Part shown: positions 53,696 to 64,000 of the stretch, one piece after another
Layout: the number at the start of each line of letters is the position of its first letter
Position numbering within the stretch: the stretch's first letter is position 1
Assembly (NCBI GenBank): GCA_015140255.1
Contig: CP043993.1
Span: 62,001 to 126,000, forward strand
DNA length: 64,000 bases
Reading direction: 5' to 3'
Source: Candidatus Stammera capleta
GTDB taxonomy: Bacteria > Pseudomonadota > Gammaproteobacteria > Enterobacterales > Enterobacteriaceae
Notes under the pieces: generated by a model
Databases searched by the model: none
Told to the model about the DNA's origin: nothing
What the model saw: only the letters and a program-made list of their open reading frames with translations
Program-made: the position numbers and the translations under genes

Positions 53696-54022
53696 TTATT
53701 TATTTATATTATTTAATATAATAGAACTATGTTTAATAGCTTTTTTTTTTTTTATAAACAAAAACCTTAATATACTGGAATTTAATTTTAAATCACTTTT
53801 TAATTTTTCCATCATATGGACATTTATTTCTATATTCATTAGTATATAATGTGCTTTATAATATTTTTTAATAGAATAAGCTAAATATCTTAAACCTCAA
53901 TCTTCTAATCTATGAATTATTCCATTATTACTATCTATAATATTTGAATAGTATTTGATTATATCATTTACATATAAACTTTTATTAGGATAAATCATAA
54001 AAATAATTTCATAATGACGCAT
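53696..54022 (-). CDS. rpsF: 30S ribosomal protein S6
   Basis: Platform protein partner of S18, 108 aa (E. coli 131-135, whose acidic tail is missing). It starts '[15 protein letters not shown]' (E. coli 'MRHYEIVFMVHPDQS') and has '[30 protein letters not shown]', with the Trp encoded by TGA. Because of that TGA it is absent from a standard-code scan. ATG 54020-54022, TAA 53696-53698. Confidence 0.96.
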
Positions 54023-54039
54023 ATAAATTCCTAAACAAA

Positions 54040-56568
54040 TTATTTTTTATTACAAATATATTTTAATTTTTTAATTTTTTTAAATAAATCTTTTGAAGAT
54101 AAATTATCTAAATCAATACGTAATATTATATCAAATATAATATTATGTTTCTTATTAAAACATAAATTATTCTTCAATAAAAATTTTTTATCTAAATAAT
54201 TTAAAATTATTTTCTTAAATTTTTTATTAGAAATATCTAAAATTAATTTAGGAATACCTATTTTTTTTAAAATATTATTACTAAAACTATTATAACAAAT
54301 ACCACTTTTAATTTTATATAATAAAATTAAATTATTATTTTTAATAATATAATCAAAATAGATATTTCTAATACCCTCTAAAAAATTACTTATTTTAGTT
54401 AATTCAAAAAAATGAGTAGAAAATAATAACATAGGTTTAATAATTTTAATTATATAATATAAACAAGATCAAGATAAAGATAAACCCTCATAATAAGAAG
54501 TTCCTCTACCCATCTCATCAATTAAAACTAAACTATTAATAGTAGCACAATTAATTATATTAGATATTTCACTCATTTCTACCATAAAAGTAGATTTATT
54601 ATTAGAAATATCATCAGAAAAACCAATTCTAGTTAAAATTTTATCTATAGGTCCAATTAATAAAAAATCAGCAGGAACATAACAACCTATATAAGCCATA
54701 ATACATATTATGGCAATTTGTCTCATATAAGTACTTTTACCTCCCATATTAGGACCAGTAATAATAAGATACTTTTTCTCTTTATCTAAAAATAAATCAT
54801 TAGGTATAAAATTATTTTTAACATTATATTCTAATATAGGATGACGACCATTTTTTATTTTAATAAAATTATCAGATGTAAAAATAGGTTTTTTATAATT
54901 CAATATACGAGATCTGTCTAAAAAATTCATTAATACATCTAATTTAGCTATATAATGAGAAAATATCTTTAAATAATTAATATTTTTTAAAATAGTATCT
55001 ATTATATTTAAAAAAATACCTTTTTCTAAAATATAAATTTCTTTTTTTAAATTTATTAAATTACTTTCATAAATCTTTAATTCAGAAATAACATATCTTT
55101 CAGAATGTTTTAAAGTTTGATACCTAATATAATTATTAGGTACTAGATGTAAATCACATTTATTTATTTGAATATAATAACCATGTAAGTTACTATAATT
55201 TAAAAATAAACTTTTAATACCAGTTTTATTCTTCTCTATTTTTTCTAAACTAAATATTTTTTTTTTAATATTTAAAATTGATTTACGTAAATTATCTAAT
55301 TTAATATTATAACCTTCAGAAATAATATTTTTTTTATTTAAATTAGGATCATTAATAGAATCACTAATTAAATTAACAATAAACGTTATTACATCTTTTC
55401 TATATATAAAAAAATCTATTATTTTAAAATTACTCTTTTCTTTAAATAAAGAAATAAAATTTAAAACTAATAATAAATAATTCTTTAAATTTATTAAATC
55501 CTTACAATTAACTGTTTTTAAAGAAATTCTACCTAAAATTCTTTCTAAATCACCTATATTACTAAAAATTAATCTAATTTTAACAAAATTAAATTTTAAA
55601 AATTCCATAATACTATGTCGATTAATTAATTCACTAATATTTCTAATAGGAAATAAAATTCATCTTCTTAACATTCTTTTTCCCATAGGAGTTACAACAT
55701 TATTTAAAATATTTAAAAGACTATTTTTAGTATTACTAGAAAGAGAATCTACTAATTCTAAATTTTTAATAGTAAAAGAATCCATAAAAATAAATTTAGA
55801 ATCATGAATTAATTTTAATTTATTTATATGAAGTAAATCAGTAAATTGCGTAGATTTAACATAATTTAAAATACTTCCCGCTGGATTTATACCTAAATTA
55901 TCAGAACAAACACCAAAACAATTAAGATCTATAACATTAAAATGATTTAATAAACAAGTATAATTTTTATTAAAATTAAATTTATTTGACGATAAAAATT
56001 TAATACAATTTAATCATTTAATATTCTTTAAAAAAATATTACTTTTACTACAAATAATTTCTGATGGGTTAGTACATAATAAATAATGTTTTAATCTTTC
56101 TAAACCAAAAACTTCTAACAAATAAAATCTACCAGAAGATACATCTAAAAAAGAATAACCAAAAATATCTTTATTATCTTTAGATCATATTGATGCAATA
56201 TAATTATCTTTAAAATCATTTAAAAACTTATCTTCACTAACAGTACCTGGAGTAATAATACGAACAACTTTACGTTTAATTAACTTATTAGTTAAAATAT
56301 TATTATTAACTTGATTACATAAAACAATAGATTCACCTAAATTAACCAATTTAGATACATATATATCTAAAGAACGTATTGGTATACCTGCCATAGGAAC
56401 ACTATCTTGATTAACAAATTTTTTTTTAGTTAAACTAATATTTAATAAAAGTGATATTTTTTTAGCATCATCATAAAAAAGTTCATAAAAATCTCCTATT
56501 TGATAAAATAATAAAATATTTGGATATTTACTTTTAATCTTTAAATATTGTTTAATAATAGGAACCAT
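54040..56568 (-). CDS. mutS: DNA mismatch repair protein MutS
   Basis: Mismatch-recognition ATPase, 842 aa (E. coli 853). The mismatch-binding domain has '[19 protein letters not shown]' with the Phe-x-Glu wedge, and '[22 protein letters not shown]'. Core: '[20 protein letters not shown]'. ATPase: Walker A '[17 protein letters not shown]' (about residue 605), '[19 protein letters not shown]', Walker B '[22 protein letters not shown]', and '[11 protein letters not shown]'. Four or more TGA Trps; I checked the intervening stretches and found no stop. It is unusual beside rpsF; enterobacteria keep it elsewhere. Partner MutL is at 44336. Confidence 0.96.
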
Positions 56569-56587
56569 ATTAATAATTTAAAATATA

Positions 56588-56977
56588 TTAACGTTTAGAA
56601 TATTGAGGTCTACAACGAGATTTACGAAATCCATATTTTTTTCTTTCAACTTTTCTTGAATCACGAGTAATTAAACCAGCATTTTTTAAAAAAATACGTA
56701 AATCATTATTATATTTTAATAATATTTTAGTTATCGCATGTCTTATAGCAAATGCTTGACTAGAAACTCCTCCACCATTAACTGTCACATAAAAATTATA
56801 TTTATCCATATAACTATAATCATTTATTATTTTAAAAGGATAAAATATTAATAATTGTTTAACTTTACTATTAAAATATTTCTTAAAAGAAATACCATTA
56901 ACTGAAAATTTACCGTTACCTTTTTTCATAAAAACTCTAGCTGAAGATGTTTTACGCTTTCCAGTACTATATAACAT
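56588..56977 (-). CDS. rpsI: 30S ribosomal protein S9
   Basis: 30S head protein whose C-terminal tail touches P-site tRNA, 129 aa (E. coli 130). 'YSTGKRKTSSARVFMKKGNGKFSVNG', 'VNGGGVSSQAFAIRHAITKIL' and the invariant tail 'LITRDSRKVERKKYGFRKSRCRPQYSKR' are present. It is 18 bp after rplM, the usual rplM-rpsI pair. Confidence 0.98.
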   Translation of the reverse strand: MLYSTGKRKTSSARVFMKKGNGKFSVNGISFKKYFNSKVKQLLIFYPFKIINDYSYMDKYNFYVTVNGGGVSSQAFAIRHAITKILLKYNNDLRIFLKNAGLITRDSRKVERKKYGFRKSRCRPQYSKR

Positions 56978-56995
56978 TTAATTTCCCCTCAATTT

Positions 56996-57385
56996 TTAAA
57001 TATCAATTAAAATTGGTTTCTGAGCATATTCTTTATAATTATCTCCAGAATATATTTTTAATCTTTTTAATTTTTTATTAGATAATATATTTTTAGGTAA
57101 CATACCTTTTATTGCATGTCGTATAATAAATTCAGGAGATTTTTTCAACATCTTATTAAAAGTAATATATTTTATACTACCTACATATCCACTATGAAAA
57201 TAATATTTCTTATTTTTAAATTTATTACCTGTTACTAATATTTTACTAACATTAATTAAAATAATATAATCACTATTATTTTTATAAGGTAAATAATTAG
57301 ATTTATTTTTACCAATTAATATATAAGCTATTTTACTAATTAATCTACCTAAAATTTTATTTTTTGCATCAATTAAATATCACAT
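56996..57385 (-). CDS. rplM: 50S ribosomal protein L13
   Basis: Early 50S assembly protein, 129 aa (E. coli 142). The N-terminus is shortened: it starts '[33 protein letters not shown]' where E. coli has '[33 protein letters not shown]'; the second codon is TGA for that conserved Trp. Further motifs: 'GDYIILINVSKILVTGNK'-like region, 'SGYVGSIKYITF' and 'IRHAIKGMLPKN'. ATG 57383-57385. Confidence 0.95.
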
Positions 57386-57402
57386 ATAATCCTAAAATAT
57401 AA

Positions 57403-58857
57403 TTAAATTTTATTTAAACCACCAATAATCATTGAATCAATTTTTAAAGAAGGTTGACCAACACTTACAGGAACTACTTGATCATCTTTACCACACATAC
57501 TATTACCATAATCAAAACTAAAATCATTAGCTATCATACTAATATTATTCATAACTTCAAATACAGAACCAATTAAAGTAGCACCTTTTATAGGATTACA
57601 TATTTTTCCTTTCTTAATTAAATAACCTTCTAAAATTGTAAAAACAAATTTTCCAGAAGTAATATCAACTTGTCCACTAGATAAATTAGCTATATAAATA
57701 CCATAATCAACACTTTCTATTAAATTTAAAAAACTACTTGAACCATTTAATAAAAAAGTATTAGTCATTCTAGGAATAGGTAAACATCTGTAAGATTCTC
57801 TTCTAGCATTTCCAGTAGATTTCATATTCATTAACGAAGCATTAAATTTATCTAAAATAAAAGATTTTAAAATACCATTTTCTACAAGTATATTTTTTTT
57901 ACCTAAAATACCCTCATCATCAATATTTAATGAACCCCTTAAATTTAATAAAGTACTATCATCTACTATAGTACACAAATCAGAAGCTATTTTAGTATTT
58001 ATTAAATTACTATAAATTGATATACCCTTACGTATAAAATCACCTTCTAAACCATGACCAATAGCTTCATGTAATAAAACTCCAGGAGAACCAGAACCTA
58101 AAATTACTGGAAATTTACCTGATGGAGCATTTACAGCATATAAATTATTCATACCTATTCTAATAGCTTCTTTAGCTCAATGCTCAATAATAAGTTCACC
58201 ATTATAATATTTAGAAATTAAATCTTCATAAGAATAACGACCACCACCACCACTAAAACCAATTTCTTGATAATTATTTTTTTCTAATTTAACTTTAAAA
58301 GATATATCAATTAAAGGCCTAACATCTCCTATACAAACACCTTCATTAGAAACAACTAATATAATTTCATAATTATTAATTAAATTAATTGATACATAAT
58401 TTACATAAGAATTAATTTTTCTAATATAATTATCTAAATAAAATAATAAATCAACTTTATTTTTATTAGAAGAAAAATTTATAGAATTTTTATTTTTATA
58501 AAAAAATTCTTTTTCAGGAATAAAAAAAATATTTTTTTTTTTTTTAAATTTTACATTACTATAAATATTTTTAATATTATTAATTAAATTTAATATTGAC
58601 TTAAAATTTATATTACTAGAACAACTAAAACTAACTTGATCACCAGAAATAACTCTTATTCCAACTCCATTATTAATTGATATAGAATTGTTCTTAATTA
58701 ATTTTTCTTCTAAAAATAAAGATTCAACAATAGAAGATTGAAAATATAAATCACCATAACTTAATCCTTTAAAATATAAATTTGAAATTAAATCTAACAA
58801 ATCAGATTTAGATAAATTATTTTTATCTAAAATATTTTTATATACTAAACTACTCAT
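57403..58857 (-). CDS. tldD: Metalloprotease TldD
   Basis: Subunit of the TldD/TldE protease family that trims small peptides (in E. coli microcin B17 and CcdA). The product is 484 aa (E. coli 481). Zn site HExxxH in 'GVLLHEAIGHGLEGDFIRKG', and 'MCGKDDQVVPVSVGQPSLKIDSMIIGG' at the C-terminus. TGA=Trp follows 'ELIIEH'. It crosses a run of 14 A (58532-58545, T on plus) without losing frame. TldE (PmbA) is not in the window. It follows mreD by 4 bp, with rng, yhdE and yhdP of the enterobacterial cluster missing. Confidence 0.95.
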
Positions 58858-58861
58858 TTTA

Positions 58862-59308
58862 TTACTCTAAATTATTAATAATTTTAATTTTTTTTTTAAA
58901 TAAAATATTTATAATCAAAAACCAAAAAAAACCATCAAAAAAAGAATTAATCAAAATAAATTGATTTATATTACCAATTAAAAAAAAATTATCTAAAAAA
59001 AAAAAAAATATCCTAACTAAAAAAGAAAAAATAATAACAACATAAAATGTATGAAAATTAAAAAAAATAATAATTTTTCTTAAAAAGAAAATTATAAAAG
59101 TAGATAATAAATAAATTAATAAAGTTTTACCCAATAAAAAATTTAAAAAAATATCATATAAAAAAAATATAAAAAATATTAACTTATTTTTAATAATTAA
59201 AAAATTAATATCTAAAAAATATAAATATATAATATTTAAAATAGAAATTTTTATATCTAATATACTATTTAATATAAAAAAAAAATTTACTATACTAAAT
59301 TGAAACAT
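58862..59308 (-). CDS. mreD: Rod shape-determining protein MreD
   Basis: Polytopic inner-membrane protein of the elongasome, 148 aa (E. coli 162). Almost entirely hydrophobic (Phe/Ile/Leu) with about five membrane segments. The end 'LINSFFDGFFWFLIINILF' fits the MreD C-terminal pattern, and position between mreC and tldD supports the call. Sequence similarity alone would be weak because composition bias is extreme. Confidence 0.85.
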   Translation of the reverse strand: MFQFSIVNFFFILNSILDIKISILNIIYLYFLDINFLIIKNKLIFFIFFLYDIFLNFLLGKTLLIYLLSTFIIFFLRKIIIFFNFHTFYVVIIFSFLVRIFFFFLDNFFLIGNINQFILINSFFDGFFWFLIINILFKKKIKIINNLE

Positions 59309-59316
59309 AAATAAAA

Positions 59317-60123
59317 TTAGTTATATAAAAAAACAAAATTAATATTATTTAAATTTAAAAAATACTTAATATGAGCTACTAAAAAACCATTTACTAAATC
59401 TAAATATACATTATCTACTACACCTACTGGATAACCAGAAAAAGAATAATCACTTATTTTAGGTAAAATTATTATATCACCTAATTTAACATCAGAATTA
59501 ATAGGAAAATCATTAATTTTCATATAATTATTACAACCATAACCTATAATAACAGCATTAATATTATTTCTTAAAACACTAACAGGAAAAATACTATTTT
59601 TGTTACAAATTAATTGTACTTTACTAAAAAAATCTCCTGAATAAATAACTTTACCTAACATACCCATGTTATTAAATAATAAACTACCATATTTAATATT
59701 AGAATCATATATATGATTAATAAATATTTCGTCAATATTATTTAAATAATAAAAAAAAATTTTAACAAAAATAGAATTATTTACTTTTTTTTTATACATA
59801 GGAATATTTAACATATTACGTAATATATTATTTTCTAATTGTAAAGAATTTAAATCAAACAAATTTTTATGTAAAAAAATATTCTTTTTTTTCAAAAAAA
59901 TATTTTCTTTATAAATTTTTTGACAATTACTTAAATAAAAAATTTTTTTATATATAAATAATTTAATATTATTAATAAAATAAAAATAAAAAAAAATAAT
60001 TCTATCTGTATAAAAATATATTTTATTAGATAAATTATAATAAAAATCAAAAAATAATAAAAATATAGAAATAAAAATTATAACTAAAAAATAAAAAAAA
60101 TTATTACTTTTTTTAAAGAACAT
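59317..60123 (-). CDS. mreC: Rod shape-determining protein MreC
   Basis: Bitopic periplasmic scaffold that activates PBP2/RodA, 268 aa (E. coli 367). One N-terminal transmembrane segment (about residues 10-27), a coiled-coil-like region rich in Lys/Asn/Leu (about 70-100), then the beta-barrel domain with 'GSLLFNNMGMLGKVIYSGDFFSKVQLICNKNSIFPVSVLRNN', 'GDIIILPKISDYSFSGYPVGVV'. The long C-terminal tail of E. coli MreC is absent. It is 16 bp after mreB and 8 bp before mreD. Confidence 0.94.
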   Translation of the reverse strand: MFFKKSNNFFYFLVIIFISIFLLFFDFYYNLSNKIYFYTDRIIFFYFYFINNIKLFIYKKIFYLSNCQKIYKENIFLKKKNIFLHKNLFDLNSLQLENNILRNMLNIPMYKKKVNNSIFVKIFFYYLNNIDEIFINHIYDSNIKYGSLLFNNMGMLGKVIYSGDFFSKVQLICNKNSIFPVSVLRNNINAVIIGYGCNNYMKINDFPINSDVKLGDIIILPKISDYSFSGYPVGVVDNVYLDLVNGFLVAHIKYFLNLNNINFVFLYN

Positions 60124-60139
60124 AAAATTATCTTATATA

Positions 60140-61189
<1,050 letters not shown>

Positions 61190-61261
61190 TTATTTCCTAA
61201 ATAAAACATTAAATTAAATACATTTTACTAAATAATACAAATATAATATACTTATAAAAAC

Positions 61262-61288
61262 TTATATACTATTAAGTATAGTATATAA
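61262..61288. repeat. Perfect 10-bp inverted repeat with 7-nt loop between mreB and rplU
   Basis: TTATATACTA (61262-61271), spacer TTAAGTA, then TAGTATATAA (61279-61288). It lies 79 bp before the mreB start and 120 bp before rplU in a divergent intergenic region. No T run follows it on either side as for an intrinsic terminator. It may be an operator-like site or a chance AT palindrome. Confidence 0.6.
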
Positions 61289-61407
61289 ATATATATAATT
61301 TAAAGTTTTATATTTTAAAAAAATAAATTTTATAAATTCAAATATTCTTAAAATATAAACTTATCAAATTATAAACAATATTTAAAAAAACATAAAATTT
61401 TAAAAAT

Positions 61408-61722
61408 ATGTACGCTATAATAGAAACAGGTGGAAAACAATATAAAATTAAAAAAGGAGATTATATTGTAACGGAAAAAACAAAAAAAAAAAAAAATGAA
61501 AAAATAATATTTAAAAAAATAATTTTAATATTTAAAAATGATAAAATAATAAATAAAAAAAAAAAATTAAAAAATTTTATTATCAAAGGTAAAATAATAA
61601 AAAATATAAAAAATAAAAAAATTAAAATATTAAAATTTAAACGTAGAAAACACTACAAAAAAACAATAGGTCATAGACAAAAATTACAAAAAATAAAAAT
61701 TTGTTCAATAAATAAAAAATAA
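61408..61722 (+). CDS. rplU: 50S ribosomal protein L21
   Basis: 23S-binding protein, 104 aa (E. coli 103). 'MYAIIETGGKQYKIKKGDYI' (E. coli '[20 protein letters not shown]') and the C-terminal 'KILKFKRRKHYKKTIGHRQKLQKIKI'. A run of 15 A (61482-61496) is crossed in frame. The stop TAA is immediately followed by the rpmA ATG. Confidence 0.95.
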   Translation: MYAIIETGGKQYKIKKGDYIVTEKTKKKKNEKIIFKKIILIFKNDKIINKKKKLKNFIIKGKIIKNIKNKKIKILKFKRRKHYKKTIGHRQKLQKIKICSINKK

Positions 61723-61980
61723 ATGGCACATAAAAAAGCTGGTGGATCAACTAAAAATGGTAGAGATTCTCGTTCTAAAAGATTAGGAATAAAACATTTT
61801 GGAGGAGAATATGTAAATGCTGGAAATATAATAATTAAACAAAGAGGAACTACATTTCATGCAGGTATAAATGTTAAATGTGGTAGAGATTACACACTAT
61901 ACGCAATTAAAAAAGGAATAGTAAAATTTAAGAAACAAGGTATATCAAAAAAAAAATTTGTACATGTAATCGAAAATTAA
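61723..61980 (+). CDS. rpmA: 50S ribosomal protein L27
   Basis: Protein reaching the peptidyl transferase centre with its N-terminal tail, 85 aa, exactly the E. coli length. '[61 protein letters not shown]' is nearly identical to E. coli. It starts directly after the rplU stop; in enterobacteria obgE follows, here greA does. Confidence 0.98.
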   Translation: MAHKKAGGSTKNGRDSRSKRLGIKHFGGEYVNAGNIIIKQRGTTFHAGINVKCGRDYTLYAIKKGIVKFKKQGISKKKFVHVIEN

Positions 61981-62017
61981 TTTTTAAAATATTTAAAATT
62001 ATTCAAAAAGGTTTAAA

Positions 62018-62488
62018 ATGATACATACATTAATGACAAAAGAAGGAGAAAAAAAATTACGTAAAAAATTAAAATATTTAAAAGAAATTAAAAGACCTTC
62101 AATAATAATTTCTATATCAAAAGCTAGAGAATTCGGAGATTTAAAAGAAAATTCTGAATATCACGCAGCAAAAGAAGAACAAATTATTTGTGAAAATAAA
62201 ATAAAAGATATAGAAAAAAAACTTTTCTACGCACAAATAATAGATATATCAAAAAACAAAAACAAAAAAAAAATAATGTTTGGATCATTAATCAAACTAA
62301 TAAATTTAAACAACAAAAAAAAAATCACTTATAGAATAGTAGGAGATGATGAGTCTAACATTAAAAAAAATCTTATATCTATTAACTCTCCATTAGCTAA
62401 AAAATTATTAGGTAAAAAAAAAAAAAATATTATATCTTTAAAAACTATTAAAGGAAATATAAAATATAAAATAATAAATATAAAATAA
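62018..62488 (+). CDS. greA: Transcription elongation factor GreA
   Basis: Stimulates transcript cleavage in backtracked RNA polymerase, 156 aa (E. coli 158). The N-terminal coiled coil carries the acidic tip in 'EFGDLKENSEYHAAKEEQ' (E. coli 'EHGDLKENAEYHAAREQQ'), and the C-terminal domain has 'MFGSLIKLIN', 'YRIVGDDESNIKKNLISINSPLAKKLLGKK'. An AAGG ribosome site lies about 6 bases before the ATG. Given the poly(A) tracts in this genome, a factor acting on paused or misaligned polymerase is of interest (inference). Confidence 0.97.
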   Translation: MIHTLMTKEGEKKLRKKLKYLKEIKRPSIIISISKAREFGDLKENSEYHAAKEEQIICENKIKDIEKKLFYAQIIDISKNKNKKKIMFGSLIKLINLNNKKKITYRIVGDDESNIKKNLISINSPLAKKLLGKKKKNIISLKTIKGNIKYKIINIK

Positions 62489-62538
62489 TTATAAGTATTA
62501 AAATTTAATAAAAAAAATTACTTTATAATATTATTATT

Positions 62539-63152
62539 ATGAAAAATAAAAAATGAATTAATATACAAAAAAATGATAAATATATAAACTTTAAAAAAGA
62601 AAAAAATATTATATCTAGATCATGATTTAAAATTAAAGAAATTAATAAAGAGTTTAATATAATAAAAAAAGGAGATAATATAATTGATTTAGGTTGTTCA
62701 CCAGGAGGATGAACACAATTTTTAATTCAAAAAAAAAATAAAATTGGAAAAATATTTAGTTGTGATATTACACCTATAAACAAAAAATTAAAAACAAATT
62801 TTATTTTAGGAGATATATGTAAAAAAAAAATACTAAACAAAATAATTAAGAAAACTATAAACTATAAAATAAATAACATATTATCAGACATATCACCTAA
62901 TATAACAGGTATAAAAGAAATAGATAATCCTAAATTTAGGTTAATAGTTAAACAAATTTTATATTTATGTAAATTAAAATTAAAAAAAAAGGAAATTTAA
63001 TTATAAAAATTTTTTTAGGTGAAATTTTTTCTTATACTGTTAAAAAAATTAAAAAAATATTTAAAATTGTCAAAATTAAAAAATTAAAATCTTCACGTAA
63101 TTTTTCTAAAGAAATATACATAATAGCAAAATATTATAAATGTAATTTTTAA
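62539..63152 (+). CDS. rlmE: 23S rRNA (uridine2552-2'-O)-methyltransferase, frameshifted at a poly(A) tract
   Basis: RrmJ/RlmE methylates U2552 in the 23S A loop. The first frame gives 'SRSWFKIKEIN' (catalytic Lys), the SAM loop 'DLGCSPGGWTQF' (both Trp are TGA) and 'ILSDISPNITG' (catalytic Asp), then ends at TAA 62998-63000. The next frame gives 'KKGNLIIKIFLGEIFSY' (catalytic Lys; E. coli 'GGSFVVKVFQGEGFDEY') and 'SSRNFSKEIYIIAKYY'. They join at A9 (62982-62990) if one A is added or a -1 slip occurs, giving 204 aa (E. coli 209). The uncorrected product lacks the second catalytic Lys. Adjacent to ftsH as in enterobacteria; greA's usual neighbour yhbY is missing. Confidence 0.9.
62982..62990 (+). 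other. Poly(A) frameshift site in rlmE (A9 followed by GG)
   Basis: The zero frame reads TTA-AAA-AAA-AAG, so the tract contains the heptamer A-AAA-AAG, the slippery sequence used by E. coli dnaX for -1 frameshifting. The shift needed to restore RlmE is exactly -1. RNA polymerase adding one A gives the same product. The mechanism is not decided by sequence. Confidence 0.85.
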
Positions 63153-63169
63153 ATAGAATATAAAACTAT

Positions 63170-64000
63170 ATGATAAAAAATTTACTTTTTTGATTAGCAT
63201 TAACTGTCCTAATAATGACATCATTTCAAAATATAGGACAAAAAAAAAATTACCCAAATATAGAATATTCTAATTTTTTAATGGATGTAAAAAAAAACAA
63301 AATTCAAGAAGTAAAAATTAATGGTAAAGAAATTAATGTAACAAAAAAAAATTATCAAAAATATAAAACTTATATACCAATCAATGATCCAAAATTATTA
63401 AATAATTTAATTAATAAGAAAATTAAAATAAGTAGTATTCCTCAAGAAGAACCAAGTTTTATTACTTCAATTTTTATATCATGATTACCAATAATTTTAC
63501 TTACTGGATTATGAATATTTTTAATTAGACAAATACATAATAATAATAATAAAAAAACATTCTTTTTTGGTAAAAGCAAAGCAAAAATTTTAAATAAAAA
63601 TAATATTAAAACTACTTTTAAAGATGTAGCAGGATGTAATGAAGCTAAAGAAGAAGTAAAAGAATTAGTAGATTTTTTAAAAAAACCAAATAAATTTAAA
63701 AAATTAGGAGGTAAAATACCAAAAGGTATATTAATGATTGGTCCTCCAGGTACAGGAAAAACACTATTAGCTAAAGCTATAGCAGGAGAAGCACAAGTTC
63801 CTTTTTATAATATTTCTGGATCAGATTTTGTAGAAATGTTCGTAGGAGTAGGTGCATCTAGAGTCAGAGATATGTTCTATCAAGCTAAAAAAAATTCACC
63901 ATGTATAATATTTATAGATGAAATAGATGCTGTAGGTAGACAAAGAGGTATAAATATCAGTGGAGGACACGATGAAAGAGAACAAACCTTAAATCAAATG
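63170..64000 (+). CDS. ftsH: ATP-dependent zinc metalloprotease FtsH, N-terminal part (3' end outside window)
   Basis: Membrane AAA+ protease for damaged membrane and regulatory proteins. 277 residues are visible. The first transmembrane segment '[16 protein letters not shown]' contains TGA=Trp. A periplasmic domain follows ('[30 protein letters not shown]', near-identical to E. coli), then TM2 '[18 protein letters not shown]'. The AAA module has '[22 protein letters not shown]', Walker A 'GPPGTGKT', '[18 protein letters not shown]' and Walker B '[16 protein letters not shown]'. The protease HEXXH domain lies beyond the window. Start ATG 63170-63172, 17 bp after rlmE. Confidence 0.97.

Overview
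The window is a gene-dense piece of a strongly reduced, extremely AT-rich bacterial chromosome. Eighty genes (72 protein genes, 3 rRNAs, 5 tRNAs) are packed with gaps usually below 60 bp, many overlap, and no gap exceeds about 225 bp. There are no mobile elements, phage genes or CRISPR arrays. Protein sequences and gene order resemble Enterobacterales: speA-speB, mrdA-mrdB-dacA, glyQ-glyS, the str/S10/spc/alpha ribosomal superoperon, cysT-leuZ tRNAs next to def-fmt, tsaE-amiB-mutL-miaA-hflX, rpsF-rpsR-rplI, rplM-rpsI, mreBCD-tldD, rplU-rpmA, greA-rlmE-ftsH, and an rrn operon 16S-tRNAGlu-23S-5S-tRNAAsp. The best inference is a heritable insect-type gammaproteobacterial endosymbiont; the species is not identified.

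The central fact is that UGA is read as tryptophan (genetic code 4). About half of the genes contain in-frame TGA exactly where orthologues have conserved Trp, no gene needs TGA as a stop, and UGG is also used. With the standard code these genes look broken; with code 4 their lengths match E. coli orthologues closely.

Layout. 1-3135 (+): end of speA, then speB and glyA (arginine to agmatine to putrescine; serine/glycine one-carbon). 3128-6203 (-): dnaK-dnaJ chaperones. 6402-9192 (+): ileS, split by two poly(A) frameshifts. 9189-12766: a DedA-family gene, rsmA, rpsT, pgi. 12896-18036 (+): mrdA-mrdB-dacA cell-wall elongation genes and mnmA. 18026-39558 (-): glyS, glyQ, alr and the complete rpsL-to-rplQ superoperon, lacking only rpmD. 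39781-41357 (+): two tRNAs, def, fmt. 41352-47881 (-): rlmB, hflX, miaA, mutL, amiB, tsaE, tRNA-Gly, orn. 47904-52812 (-): tRNA-Asp and the rrn operon. 52986-61183 (-): rplI, rpsR, rpsF, mutS, rpsI, rplM, tldD, mreD, mreC, mreB. 61408-64000 (+): rplU, rpmA, greA, rlmE (frameshifted at poly(A)) and the 5' part of ftsH.

Together these encode translation (most of the window), protein folding and quality control (DnaK/DnaJ, FtsH, TldD), mismatch repair (MutS/MutL), and a rod-shape peptidoglycan elongation apparatus (MreBCD, PBP2, RodA, DacA, Alr, AmiB), so the cell probably keeps a murein wall. I see no new defence or metabolic system. The unusual biology is in decoding: UGA=Trp with fossil ATGA stop/start junctions, three frameshifts at A9-A10 tracts that all need the same +1 A (or -1) correction in otherwise intact essential-type genes, a CDS stop codon located inside a tRNA gene, and tRNAs lacking encoded CCA.
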